A stretch of DNA of 64,000 nt from Halobellus sp. MBLA0158 (GCF_041477585.1 NZ_JBGNYA010000001.1:1116001-1180000), one strand, 5' to 3'. Positions 17,461-25,754 are shown, counted from the stretch's first letter. Notes: generated by a model not told the origin, from the letters alone. Numbers and translations: made by a program.

Positions 17461-19251
17461 ATGTCCCACGCTATGCTTCCCCTCACCATCGTTTGCTGCC
17501 TCCTCGTCGGTGCGGTAGCCCCGGTTTCGGGGCTCGCCGCAGTGCCGGCGGCGCCGGCGCCCACGCCCACGCCGGTCGCAGCGATCGACGCGGGTCCACT
17601 GCGCGCACAGACCGAGGACGCCTCGGGCTCGTTCGGCCAGGACAATCTGACGGTGACCCGCGGCAACGAGGTCACGATCTCGGTCTCGCACTCGGGCCCC
17701 GCGAACCTCACGATCGGCGGGTCCGAGTACGGCTTCGATGTCACCGTCCAGCTCGGCGGTAGCGGCTCGACCGAAGTCGTCCTCGACACCCGCGCGACGA
17801 CCGCCGCGGACCCGAACGAGTTCATCGAGGGCGGCTCGCCGACGATGCACTCGGATCCCCTCGAGGAAGCGATCGAGCCCGAAGACTACCTCCTGCGGCT
17901 CGAAGTCGACGGCGTCGAACAGGACCTCGCCACGCTCACCGTCGAACCCCGCGGCGAGACGACTGCGGCGTCCTACCGCGCCCCGGCGTCGTTCACCCCC
18001 GAGGAGTACACCGGCGGCGGCGAGGACGGCGACGCCGACGTGGGGACGCTGACGAGCCAGATGAGCGCGGGCGAGACCGTCGCCCGCGGCGACTACGCCG
18101 TCGTCCGGTTCGAAGAGAGCGGCCTCGAAACCGCGCTGAACGCGAGTGATCTCACCGGAAGCGCGGCCGCGAACGGCCTGAAGGTCAACTTCACGCAGAC
18201 CGACCCCGGCCCGAACCACGCGGCCCGCGAGTACGTCGCGACGGCGGGCGCAAACGTCTCTGTGCTCCCGAACTTCGAGAACGACCGGATCTACGTGCTC
18301 TGGAACACGAGCGGCGTCCCGATCGAGGACCGGTCCGGGCGCAACCGCTACCGCGCGGCGCTCACGCTCACCGACGAGAGCGGCCTCGTCGCCTCGGAGA
18401 CGACGCTCGCGACGACGGCGTTCGCCCTCGAAGCGCCGTCGGTGTCGCTGTCGCCGGAGGGCGATGCGACCCACTACCCGTGGGAGAACGACACCTTCAC
18501 CGTTACGGGCCGGACGAACCGCGCGCCCAACACGACCCTCGAAGTCCGACTGCGCTCGGACGACCCGAACGCCTTCCTCCAACTCCGAGACGCGACTGTC
18601 GGCGGCGACGGCCGCTTCGCGGCCGACTTCGACCTCGGCTCGGTCTCCCGCGGCACGAACGCGACGCTGTGGGTCCGGGAGTACTTCCTCCAGACCGCCC
18701 AGGACGTCTACCTGGTCGCGCCCGATCCGAGCGTCCGGATCGACGACCAGACCGCCAACGGCACGTCGCTGACCGTCGCGAGCGCGGAGATCCCCTCCGG
18801 CGGCTTCGTCCGGCTCGAAGACGTCGACGGCGAGTCGGTCGGCCGGAGCGACTACCTCGAACCCGGCCGTCACGAGAACCTCGCCGCGGAACTGAGCACG
18901 CCCCTGTTCGAGTCTCAGCGGCTCCGCGCGGAGCTGGTCCGGGCGGACGCGAACGGCTCCTACCGGGCGAACGCCGAGGCGTACGCCGACGACGGCGTCG
19001 TCGTCAACGACACCGCGGTGATCGACTTCCCGCCGGCGCCGACCGAGACGCCGGCGGCGACACAGACCGCGACGGCGACGGCGACGCCCACGCCGACCGA
19101 GACGCCGTACCCCGTCGTGACGCGGACGCCGCTCGCGCCCGCCGGCGCGACGCAGTCGAGCCTCCCGCTGTCGCCGGGCGTCGCCGTCGCCGCGGTGCTC
19201 GCGCTCGGCGCGCTCTTGGCCCGCCGCGGCCGCGGAGGTGAGTCGTCGTGA
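17461..19251 (+). CDS. Surface glycoprotein-like exported protein
   Basis: A 596-residue predicted secreted, cell-surface protein. Residues 1-27 form a Sec-type signal peptide (MLPLTIVCCLLVGAVAP in the core). The body is beta-rich, with many N-glycosylation sequons (NLT, NAS, NFT, NVS, NTS, NGT, NDT). A Thr/Pro linker near 530-557 is followed by a hydrophobic helix (SPGVAVAAVLALGALLA) and a basic tail (RRGRGG). That end resembles the PGF-CTERM signal for archaeosortase, but with PGV in place of PGF. General layout is like BGTF-type haloarchaeal surface proteins. Its stop overlaps the GTG of the next gene by 4 bp, so they are translationally coupled. Confidence 0.75.
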   Translation: MSHAMLPLTIVCCLLVGAVAPVSGLAAVPAAPAPTPTPVAAIDAGPLRAQTEDASGSFGQDNLTVTRGNEVTISVSHSGPANLTIGGSEYGFDVTVQLGGSGSTEVVLDTRATTAADPNEFIEGGSPTMHSDPLEEAIEPEDYLLRLEVDGVEQDLATLTVEPRGETTAASYRAPASFTPEEYTGGGEDGDADVGTLTSQMSAGETVARGDYAVVRFEESGLETALNASDLTGSAAANGLKVNFTQTDPGPNHAAREYVATAGANVSVLPNFENDRIYVLWNTSGVPIEDRSGRNRYRAALTLTDESGLVASETTLATTAFALEAPSVSLSPEGDATHYPWENDTFTVTGRTNRAPNTTLEVRLRSDDPNAFLQLRDATVGGDGRFAADFDLGSVSRGTNATLWVREYFLQTAQDVYLVAPDPSVRIDDQTANGTSLTVASAEIPSGGFVRLEDVDGESVGRSDYLEPGRHENLAAELSTPLFESQRLRAELVRADANGSYRANAEAYADDGVVVNDTAVIDFPPAPTETPAATQTATATATPTPTETPYPVVTRTPLAPAGATQSSLPLSPGVAVAAVLALGALLARRGRGGESS

Positions 19252-20408
19252 TCCCCGAACTGGAGCCCGATGAGTTCGTCTCGTTCCTCGGCGACCTGTG
19301 GCGCGAGCGCGGCTGGAACGTTTCGATGAAGGAGCGCGCCGACGAGACCCACTTCGTGATCGGCAAGCGCGGCGACGGCAAGCGCGGCGTCATCTACGTC
19401 TTCCCGACGACGACCGCGACCGTCACCGAGCGGCACCTCAAGCAGTTCGTCACGTTCTGTCGGAAGCGCGGCATCGACGTCGCCGTCGTCGCCACCCAGG
19501 GCGCCTTCGCGGAGGGCGCCCAGCGCATCGCCGGCCAGCGCGGGGTCCACCTCCTCGACCGCGAGACGCTCGAAACCACCGTCTCGGAGGGCGGCTTCGA
19601 CGACCTCCTCGCCCAGTACACCGAGACGACCGGTCTCGCGGCCGTCTTCGAGCGCCTCCGCGACGTCGGCGTGCCCGTGCCGGAGGGGCTCGAAGACCGC
19701 CTGCCGGACGTCGGCGCCGCGGTCGCGGGACTCCGGGCGAAGGTCGGCCTCACCGCGGAGGGATCGGGCGACGAATCGGACGGTGGCGACGGTGGCGGGA
19801 CCGACGGAGACCCCGGGGACAGGTCCAGACTCGACCAGGTGACGGACCGGCTCGGCGGGATCGCCTCGGGATCGGTGCCGGCGGGCGTCGTCCCCGTCGT
19901 GCTCGTCGTCGCGTTCCTGATCGGCGCGACCATCGGCCCGGCGGTCGGCCTCGGCGGCGGGCTCTTGGGCTCGGGCGGCGATGCGGGCCCCGGCGTGTCC
20001 GCGATGTCGACCGCGGGCGCGAACGCGACGGTCGACGCACGGTGGAACGCCGAGACGCGCGACGGCCTGAGTGTCAACGGAACCTCCTTCGAGCCGCCCG
20101 ACGGGCAGACGTTCCTGCTCGTTCGCCTGAACGTCACCAACGGCGGCGACAGCCCGATCCAGCTCCAGCAGTCGGCGTTCGCGGTCGAAGTCGCCGGCCA
20201 GCGCTACGGCCGGCAACCGCTCGATGGCGTGACGGGCTTCCCGAGCGCCGGGCTCTTCGAGCCCGACGAGAGCCGCGAGGTGTGGCTCGTGTTCAGCGTC
20301 CCGGCCGACGCAGAGAGCGCGACGCTCGTCTACGACGGCGAACTGATGCTCCGGTTCGAGCGCGACTCGGCGATCACGCCCGAGGCGACCGTCCCGGACG
20401 ACGGCTGA
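19248..20408 (+). CDS. Membrane protein with degenerate Mrr-type endonuclease fold and extracellular DUF4352-like domain
   Basis: A 386-residue protein starting at GTG 19248. Residues about 5-110 look like an Mrr_cat restriction-endonuclease fold: EFVSFLGDLWRERGWNV, then RHLKQFVTFCRKRGIDVAVV, then FAEGAQRIAGQRGVHLLD. The catalytic Gln/Glu-x-Lys strand is replaced by VIYVFP, so cleavage is doubtful. An acidic Gly-rich linker is followed by one membrane helix (about 207-228). A C-terminal DUF4352-like Ig fold (about 262-380, TFLLVRLNVTNGGDSPI) would lie outside the cell. It is translationally coupled to the surface glycoprotein gene. Function unknown; a DNA-binding or protein-docking role on the inner face is inference. 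Confidence 0.7.
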   Translation: MIPELEPDEFVSFLGDLWRERGWNVSMKERADETHFVIGKRGDGKRGVIYVFPTTTATVTERHLKQFVTFCRKRGIDVAVVATQGAFAEGAQRIAGQRGVHLLDRETLETTVSEGGFDDLLAQYTETTGLAAVFERLRDVGVPVPEGLEDRLPDVGAAVAGLRAKVGLTAEGSGDESDGGDGGGTDGDPGDRSRLDQVTDRLGGIASGSVPAGVVPVVLVVAFLIGATIGPAVGLGGGLLGSGGDAGPGVSAMSTAGANATVDARWNAETRDGLSVNGTSFEPPDGQTFLLVRLNVTNGGDSPIQLQQSAFAVEVAGQRYGRQPLDGVTGFPSAGLFEPDESREVWLVFSVPADAESATLVYDGELMLRFERDSAITPEATVPDDG

Positions 20409-20480
20409 TACTGTTCCGCAGACGACGCGGGCTCGTCGATCGACACCCGCGGTCCGAGCGCTTCACTGACGTCGCTTACG

Positions 20481-20562
20481 ATCGTAGCGTTTGCAAGTCT
20501 TCACTCACTCGATCGCACGCTGTCGTGCGATCGGACGTGTGATCAGTTGCAAACGCTACGAT
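20481..20562. repeat. 82-bp MITE-like inverted-repeat element
   Basis: The element is bounded by perfect 16-bp inverted repeats: ATCGTAGCGTTTGCAA (20481-20496) and its complement (20547-20562). Inside is a second inverted repeat, GATCGCAC (20511-20518) and GTGCGATC (20525-20532), with a 6-nt loop. It holds no reading frame and no clear target-site duplication flanks it. It lies between two plus-strand genes, before the nfeD-like promoter. The form fits a small non-autonomous transposable element or a mobile regulatory hairpin; no second copy was seen in this window. Confidence 0.6.
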
Positions 20563-20591
20563 AGCGTGATCCCACCTCGCGTCCCGTGATA

Positions 20592-20601
20592 ACGCTTAAT
20601 C
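20592..20601 (+). promoter_or_regulatory. TATA box of the NfeD-like gene
   Basis: ACGCTTAATC is centred about 28 nt before the ATG at 20624. It lies 29 bp downstream of the inverted-repeat element, so the element occupies the upstream activator region of this promoter. Confidence 0.45.
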
Positions 20602-20623
20602 GTGCGCCATCCCAAGCCCGCGT

Positions 20624-21313
20624 ATGTTCGACCGAGCGCTCGCGGTCGCCCTCCAGCTCTCGATCCCGCCCGAGACGCTGCCGCTCCTCCTCGTGGCGGC
20701 CGGCCTCGGCGTCAGCTTCCTCGAAGCGTTCGCGCCGGGAGCGCACTTCATCGTCCTCGGGATCGCCCTGCTGGCGGCCGGACTGGTGGGGCTCGTGCTC
20801 GGGCCGCTGGCCTCACCCGTCGTGCTCGCGGTGCTCGTGCTCGTCTTCGGCGGCCTGGCGCTCTACGGCTACCGCGAACTCGACATCTACGGCGGCAAGG
20901 GCACGGCCCAGACGAGCGACTCGACGAGTCTCCGGGGGCGGACCGGCAGAGTGACAGAGCGCGTCACGCCCACCGAGGGCGAGGTGAAGCTCGACGAGGG
21001 CGGCTTCAATCCCTACTACGCCGCGCGCTCGGTCGACGGCGAACTCGACGTCGGGACCGAGGTCGTCGTCGTCGATCCCGGCGGCGGCAACGTCGTCACC
21101 GTCGAGTCCGTCGCCGCGGAGTACGACGAGATCGACCGCGCGCTCGAACGCGGGCGTCGCGAGGGCGCGGCGGACGCGGCCGGCGGCGACGGCGGCGGCT
21201 CCGGTGAGATCGACGCCGACGCCGGCGCTGGCGCCGACGCGAACGAGAGCGCGGGGTCGGAGTCGGAGCCGACGGATGCCGAAGATCCGGACGTCGAGAC
21301 CGAGCGGAACTGA
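20624..21313 (+). CDS. NfeD family membrane protein
   Basis: A 229-residue protein with three or four N-terminal membrane helices (about 15-80; LPLLLVAAGLGVSFLEAFAPGAHF is typical of NfeD). An OB-fold-like cytoplasmic domain follows (about 95-170; SLRGRTGRVTERV, LDVGTEVVVVDPGGG), and then an acidic low-complexity tail. NfeD proteins work with SPFH/stomatin-like proteins in membrane-domain organisation. An SPFH gene lies 3.1 kb downstream (24435-25679), separated by five other genes, so the usual operon is broken up here. The intergenic region upstream holds an 82-bp inverted-repeat element. Confidence 0.85.
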   Translation: MFDRALAVALQLSIPPETLPLLLVAAGLGVSFLEAFAPGAHFIVLGIALLAAGLVGLVLGPLASPVVLAVLVLVFGGLALYGYRELDIYGGKGTAQTSDSTSLRGRTGRVTERVTPTEGEVKLDEGGFNPYYAARSVDGELDVGTEVVVVDPGGGNVVTVESVAAEYDEIDRALERGRREGAADAAGGDGGGSGEIDADAGAGADANESAGSESEPTDAEDPDVETERN

Positions 21314-21445
21314 CGGTCCGGGCGTCCCGTCCCGCCATCGCCGGGGTCGCGCCCCGCGCCCCTCGCGCCGGCCCGCGAATCCCGGAGCGGCGGTATTTAA
21401 TTGCCCGCGCTACCAGCACGCAGACGACCCTGGTCCCCACCCCGT

Positions 21446-22630
21446 ATGACCGACAGCGCCCTCCCGATCGACCGACGGACGCTCGCCGCGCTCCTGCTGC
21501 TCGCCGTCGCCCTCTCCGCCTTCGTGTGGGCGTCGGGGGCGTCGGTGACGGACGGCGAGCCGCGAGTCAGCGAGAACGTGAGCGAGCGGTACCGCTCGAT
21601 CGACTCCCTCGAAGCGACCCGATCGATCGTCGTCGAGCGCAATCGGAGCGTCTCCCGCACGGTCGCCGACGTGACCCTCGTTCCGGGCACCGACCGCGAG
21701 CGGGTCCGGTTCCGCGGCGATGGCCCGCGTCGGTACGAGCACCGGCTCTCCAACGGGTCGGTCCTGTGGCTCTACGATGCCGACCGGCGAAACGTCACCG
21801 TCATCAATATCACCGGCCCGCCGGAGCGCACGACGCGGGCCGCCCGGATTCAGCAGTACGTGGCGGCGGCCGGGCTGACGGACGCGGCCGGCCGGCCGCA
21901 GCAGCCGACGGTCGCGCCGCTGCCGGTCGTGCCGCGCGACCGCGGGGCCCGACCGCAACCCAGGGCCGCCGACACCTACACCGTCGACTACGTCGAGACC
22001 GACTCGGTCGACGGCCGGGAGGCGTACGTCCTCAGCGTCGCGCCCTCGACGAACCGCAGCGACGTCGGCTACCGGCAGCGGCTCTGGCTCGACGCGGAGC
22101 GGTTCTATCCGCTCCGGACGCGGACCGTCTGGACCGCCGACGGGGCCCGGCGGTCGGTGACGACCACCTACACGAACGTGACGTTCGACGCGCCGGTCTC
22201 GGCGGACGCCTTCTCGCCGGACTTCGGACCGAACGCGACGGTCGAGCGGCTGGAGACGCCGGAGACCGAGTGGTACCGGAGCGTCGCCGACCTCTCGGCG
22301 CGGAGTTCGATCGCGGTCCCCGAACCGTCGGTGCCGGCGGACTTCTCGCTCACGTACGCGACGCGCACCACCGGCCGCGTGCGGGGCGTGGGGCTCCGGT
22401 ACGCCGCGGACGGCCGCCAGCTCACGGTCGCCAAGTACAACTTCACCTACGCGCCCGACGAGGGCGAGACGGACCTCGTCGTCGACGGTCGGCCGGCGAC
22501 GCTCGACCGCGGCCCGACGACCTCGCTGTCCTGGTCGTGCGAGCAGTACCGGTACACGGTCCGCGGGACGGGCGTCGAGACCGAGCGGCTGATCGCCGTG
22601 TCCCGGTCGATCGGGTGTCCGAGCGGGTGA
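21446..22630 (+). CDS. LolA-like exported/membrane-anchored protein
   Basis: A 394-residue protein with an N-terminal hydrophobic signal or anchor (about 11-30, LAALLLLAVALSAFVWASG) and a long extracytoplasmic beta-rich part with numerous N-glycosylation sequons. The pattern (RSIVVERNRSVSRTVADVTLVPGTDRERVRF, then a second half with YVLSVAPS and LWLDAERFYPLRTRTVW) resembles haloarchaeal LolA-like/outer-membrane-lipoprotein-carrier homologues. Archaea have no outer membrane, so the cargo, if any, is unknown; lipid or glycolipid binding is possible. A TATTTAATT box at 21394-21402 suggests a leader of about 20 nt. A longer in-frame start at 21401 lies inside the promoter and is rejected. Confidence 0.7.
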   Translation: MTDSALPIDRRTLAALLLLAVALSAFVWASGASVTDGEPRVSENVSERYRSIDSLEATRSIVVERNRSVSRTVADVTLVPGTDRERVRFRGDGPRRYEHRLSNGSVLWLYDADRRNVTVINITGPPERTTRAARIQQYVAAAGLTDAAGRPQQPTVAPLPVVPRDRGARPQPRAADTYTVDYVETDSVDGREAYVLSVAPSTNRSDVGYRQRLWLDAERFYPLRTRTVWTADGARRSVTTTYTNVTFDAPVSADAFSPDFGPNATVERLETPETEWYRSVADLSARSSIAVPEPSVPADFSLTYATRTTGRVRGVGLRYAADGRQLTVAKYNFTYAPDEGETDLVVDGRPATLDRGPTTSLSWSCEQYRYTVRGTGVETERLIAVSRSIGCPSG

Positions 22631-23020
22631 ACGCTTTCGGGCCGTCGCCCCCGCGGCGCCCGGCGCGCGACGGCGTTTTCTGACCCGGAAACTGCGGCTG
22701 CCGTTATATTATCTCTCGGGCTCTTCCGTCGAACGCGATGGACACGCGCTGCGGGCGCGAGGTGCCGCCCCGCTCACGTCCCCGCCGCCGTCCGTCGTCG
22801 CCGCCGCGGTCGCTACCGCGGCCCCGCTGACGTGCTCTCGATCCCTCCGCCGGGCTCCCTCCGTGCCCCGGCACCGACGCTCGACTCCCGGCCCGCCGTC
22901 TGCGCGGGCAGCCCTCCCCAAATCGGCCCGCCGCGGGTGGCTCCGACGACTGCGTGGTGGAACTTCAGAGTCGGAAGTCCGGGGCGGTATTTATTCGGGC
23001 GGCGGTCCTCCGGTCGACGC
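22631..23020. other. 390-bp gene-free stretch with an orphan promoter and hairpin
   Basis: No conserved protein is recognised here. A strong TATA-like TTATATTA (22704-22711, plus) is followed 31 nt later by an ATG at 22738 that opens only a 30-codon, Arg/Pro-rich frame ending at 22830. That composition is unlike haloarchaeal proteins and is probably not real. Downstream lies a perfect hairpin, GCCGCGGT-CGCT-ACCGCGGC (22803-22822). The right end holds TATTTATT (22988-22995), the promoter of the winged-helix gene. The stretch could encode a small RNA; that is inference. Confidence 0.4.
22988..22995 (+). promoter_or_regulatory. TATA box of the winged-helix/membrane-protein pair
   Basis: TATTTATT is centred 29-30 nt before the GTG start at 23021 and fixes that start as leaderless. 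Confidence 0.55.
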
Positions 23021-23392
23021 GTGAGCGAGGACCCGGACCCCGGCGACATTCTCGACATCCTCAGCGACGACTACGCCCGGGCGATCCTCGCCGCAACGAG
23101 TGTCAAACCAATGTCCGCACAGCAGCTCGCCGACGAATGTGAGATGTCCGAACCGACGGTGTACCGGCGGGTCGAGCGGCTCAGAGAGCACGACCTCCTC
23201 GAAGAGCGCACGGAGGTCCGAAGCGACGGGAACCACTACGGCGTCTACGCGGCCACGCTCTCGGAGCTCTCGATCGAACTGGAGGAGGGGCGCTTCGAGG
23301 CCGACGTGACCCGACGCGAGCCGGCGTCGTTCCCCGGCGAACGGGAGTCAGACACCGCGGACCGATTCAGGAAAATGTGGGAGAACCTCTGA
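23021..23392 (+). CDS. Winged-helix transcriptional regulator (ArsR-like)
   Basis: A 123-residue cytoplasmic regulator starting at GTG 23021. The winged helix covers about residues 8-80 (DILDILSDDYARAILAA, then SAQQLADECEMSEPTVYRRV for the turn and recognition helix, then VRSDGNHYGVYAATL for the wing). An acidic C-terminal tail ends FRKMWENL. The open frame extends to 22832, but the upstream part is GC-rich and low-complexity, and the TATA box at 22988 supports the GTG. Its stop is followed one base later by the ATG of a small membrane protein, so the two form a tight operon, presumably a regulator and its membrane partner. Confidence 0.85.
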   Translation: MSEDPDPGDILDILSDDYARAILAATSVKPMSAQQLADECEMSEPTVYRRVERLREHDLLEERTEVRSDGNHYGVYAATLSELSIELEEGRFEADVTRREPASFPGERESDTADRFRKMWENL

Positions 23393-23393
23393 T

Positions 23394-23705
23394 ATGCTCG
23401 GGCTGTCCGCGCTCGTCGACTGGCTGATCGTCGCGCTCGCGCTCGGGTCCACGCTCGTCGGCGGCTACGTGGGCTATCAGGCCTACCGCGGGTATCGCCG
23501 CCACGACAGCCGGACGATGCGAGCGCTCTCGCTGGGGCTGCTCCTGCTCACGACCGTCGCGTTCAGCATCGCCTTCGTCGGCTCCGTGCTCCTCCGGGAG
23601 GGCTATCTCGACCTCCGGTACCAGCGTCCACTGACACTCGTGACGCGGACCCTGCAGTTCCTCGGCGTCCTCCTCATCGCCTACTCGCTCCACGCTCGGA
23701 AGTGA
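23394..23705 (+). CDS. Small three-helix membrane protein paired with an HTH regulator
   Basis: A 103-residue protein with three hydrophobic segments (about 5-27, 42-65 and 80-98), with short basic loops (YRGYRRHDSRTMR) between the first two. No catalytic motif is visible. It starts one base after the stop of the winged-helix gene, so expression is coupled. Winged-helix plus small membrane-protein pairs recur in haloarchaea; the membrane protein may sequester or signal to the regulator, but this is inference. Confidence 0.75.
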   Translation: MLGLSALVDWLIVALALGSTLVGGYVGYQAYRGYRRHDSRTMRALSLGLLLLTTVAFSIAFVGSVLLREGYLDLRYQRPLTLVTRTLQFLGVLLIAYSLHARK

Positions 23706-23977
23706 CGCGCCGCGCCCGCGATTCCCGGGCCGGCACCGTCGGCGGCCCGGACCGACGATCACGGTACCTCCGCTAGTCGGGGGTAACTTCAGACTGAGAA
23801 ACTCCGCGCTGGGTCTCTTTGTGGTCCGATACGCAGTGGGGTGTACGATGGATTCGATTCGAGACCCGAACGACGTGCCGCGCGGCTCTCGGAACCGACA
23901 GCTTGCCCCCAGCGTGAGGTCGAGACGCGACCGACGGACCGAGCGCCGCGAGACGCCGGCGTCGGTAGCGTGAGGCG

Positions 23978-24316
23978 ATGTCAAGCCTGTTACCTGCCCA
24001 CGGCTCGGTCGAGCGCCCCGCGCCGGACCGCACCGAGGTCGTCGTCGACGGGACCGGCTCGGGTGCGGTGCTTTCGGTCCTGGCCTCGGAGACGGCGCAG
24101 GCGGTCCTCTGTGCCCTCGACGCGGGGCCGAAGCCGGTCTCCGAGATCGCCGAGGCGGCCGACACGTCGCTCCAGAACGCGCGCTACCACGTCGGGCGCC
24201 TCCGCGAGGCCGGGTTCGTCGAGCCCGTCGACACGTGGTACTCCGAGAAGGGCCGCGAGATGACGGTCTACGGCCTGCTGGTCGATCGGCTCGTGCTCCG
24301 GTTCGAGTCCCGGTAG
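23978..24316 (+). CDS. HTH transcriptional regulator (ArsR-like), paralogue of the one at 53909
   Basis: A 112-residue protein with an N-terminal variable segment and a winged helix at about residues 28-100: AVLSVLASETAQAVLCAL, then SEIAEAADTSLQNARYHVGRL (helix-turn-helix), then YSEKGREMTVYGL (wing). The DTSLQN-R-H and YS-KGREM-VY blocks recur nearly unchanged in the gene at 53909-54277, showing a paralogous pair. The 272-bp gap before it (23706-23977) contains a leaderless-type 41-codon Arg-rich frame (23848-23973) that is probably not a protein. Target genes unknown. Confidence 0.8.
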   Translation: MSSLLPAHGSVERPAPDRTEVVVDGTGSGAVLSVLASETAQAVLCALDAGPKPVSEIAEAADTSLQNARYHVGRLREAGFVEPVDTWYSEKGREMTVYGLLVDRLVLRFESR

Positions 24317-24403
24317 TCGACCGGATCGAGACCTACGGCCCCCAAAACGACCGGCGACGGCTGTTCGGACGGCCGCCGTCGGCCGGCGACCGGCCCGGGC
24401 CAA

Positions 24404-24411
24404 CGCTTATC
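24404..24411 (+). promoter_or_regulatory. TATA box of the SPFH gene
   Basis: CGCTTATC is centred about 27 nt before the ATG at 24435; typical leaderless spacing. Confidence 0.45.
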
Positions 24412-24434
24412 ACCGCCACCTCCCAAGTTCGGCT

Positions 24435-25679
24435 ATGGCACTCGGTCCCGCGTTACTCCAACTCGGCATCGGGATCCCGACGATCGGGATCCTCGTGCTC
24501 CTCCTCGCGATCGTCACCGTCTACCAGATGGTCGAGATCGTCGACGCCTACGAGAAGAAGGCGCTGACGGTCTTCGGCGAGTACCGGAAACTCCTGGAAC
24601 CGGGGATCAACTTCATCCCGCCGTTCGTCTCGCGGACGTACGCCTTCGATATGCGGACCCAGACGCTCGACGTCCCGCGTCAGGAGGCGATCACCCGCGA
24701 CAACTCCCCCGTGACCGCCGACGCCGTGGTCTACATCAAGGTGATGGACGCCAAGAAGGCGTTCCTCGAAGTCGACGACTACAAGCGCGCGGTCTCGAAC
24801 CTCGCCCAGACCACGCTGCGGGCGGTCATCGGCGACATGGAGCTCGACGACACGCTCAACAAGCGCCAGGAGATCAACGGCCGGATCCGCCGCGAGCTCG
24901 ACGAGCCCACAGACGAGTGGGGCGTCCGCGTCGAGAGCGTCGAGGTCCGCGAGGTGAACCCCTCCCAGGACGTCCAGCAGGCGATGGAACAGCAGACGTC
25001 GGCCGAGCGTCGCCGCCGCGCGATGATCCTCGAAGCCCAGGGCGAACGGCGCTCCGCCGTCGAGCAGGCCGAGGGTGAAAAGCAGTCGAACATCATCCGG
25101 GCGCAGGGCGAAAAGCAGAGCCAGATCCTCGAAGCACAGGGCGACGCCATCTCGACGGTCCTCCGCGCGAAGTCCGCCGAATCGATGGGCGAGCGCGCGA
25201 TCATCGAGAAGGGAATGGAGAGCCTGGAGACGATCGGCCAGGGCGAGTCGACGACGTTCGTCCTGCCGCAGGAGCTCACCAGCCTCCTGGGCCGCTACGG
25301 CCGGCAGCTGACCGACTCCGACGTCCAGGAACAGGCGGGCCTCGACAGCCTCGACTTCGACGAGGAGACGCGCGAACTGCTCGGGCTGGACGACATCGAG
25401 GAGATCCTCGGCCAGATCGACCAGGCGACCGAGATGGACGTCGAAGAGCTCGAACAGGAGGCCGAGGCGATCAAGCAGGGCGCCGGGACCGACTTCAAGG
25501 ACGCCGATGCGGTGATCCAGGAGGCCGGCACCGTCGAGGAGCCGTCGATCAAGGACCCCGACGAGGTCGTCGCCGAGGCCGACGCCGAGGCCGCGGAGTC
25601 GGGGTCGCCCTCGGCGGAGCCCGACGACGCGGCGGACGAGTCGTCCGAGGAGCCGGCCGTCGAGCGCGAGACGGAGTAG
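24435..25679 (+). CDS. SPFH/stomatin-like membrane protein
   Basis: A 414-residue protein: one N-terminal membrane helix (about 8-32), then the SPFH (band 7) domain at about 33-200 (EYRKLLEPGINFIPPFVSR, TQTLDVPRQEAITRDNSPV, VSNLAQTTLRAVIGDMELDD). A coiled-coil, Gln/Glu-rich stretch follows (about 185-260) with near-repeats of EAQGE/RAQGEKQSQ. The C-terminus is an acidic tail rich in Ala, Glu and Asp. These proteins oligomerise on the membrane and pair with NfeD proteins and membrane proteases. The NfeD homologue is 3.1 kb upstream rather than adjacent. Confidence 0.92.
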   Translation: MALGPALLQLGIGIPTIGILVLLLAIVTVYQMVEIVDAYEKKALTVFGEYRKLLEPGINFIPPFVSRTYAFDMRTQTLDVPRQEAITRDNSPVTADAVVYIKVMDAKKAFLEVDDYKRAVSNLAQTTLRAVIGDMELDDTLNKRQEINGRIRRELDEPTDEWGVRVESVEVREVNPSQDVQQAMEQQTSAERRRRAMILEAQGERRSAVEQAEGEKQSNIIRAQGEKQSQILEAQGDAISTVLRAKSAESMGERAIIEKGMESLETIGQGESTTFVLPQELTSLLGRYGRQLTDSDVQEQAGLDSLDFDEETRELLGLDDIEEILGQIDQATEMDVEELEQEAEAIKQGAGTDFKDADAVIQEAGTVEEPSIKDPDEVVAEADAEAAESGSPSAEPDDAADESSEEPAVERETE

Positions 25680-25754
25680 CCGGACCGGCGATCCCGTCGC
25701 TATCGCCCCGAACGAAGCGCTTTTGTCCGCATCTCCCCTTCATCAACCGACTCG

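Noticed and set aside
22738-22830. 30-codon ORF after a strong TATA box
   Set aside because: Arg/Pro-rich composition unlike haloarchaeal proteins and no match to any known small protein; kept only as a region note.
22970-22980. GGAAGTCCGGGG considered as an RNase P RNA signature
   Set aside because: Only the short GGAAGTCC-like string is present; no other conserved RNase P core elements were seen.
22832-23020. Upstream extension of the winged-helix gene at 23021
   Set aside because: The extension is low-complexity and lies across its TATA box; GTG 23021 is the likely start.
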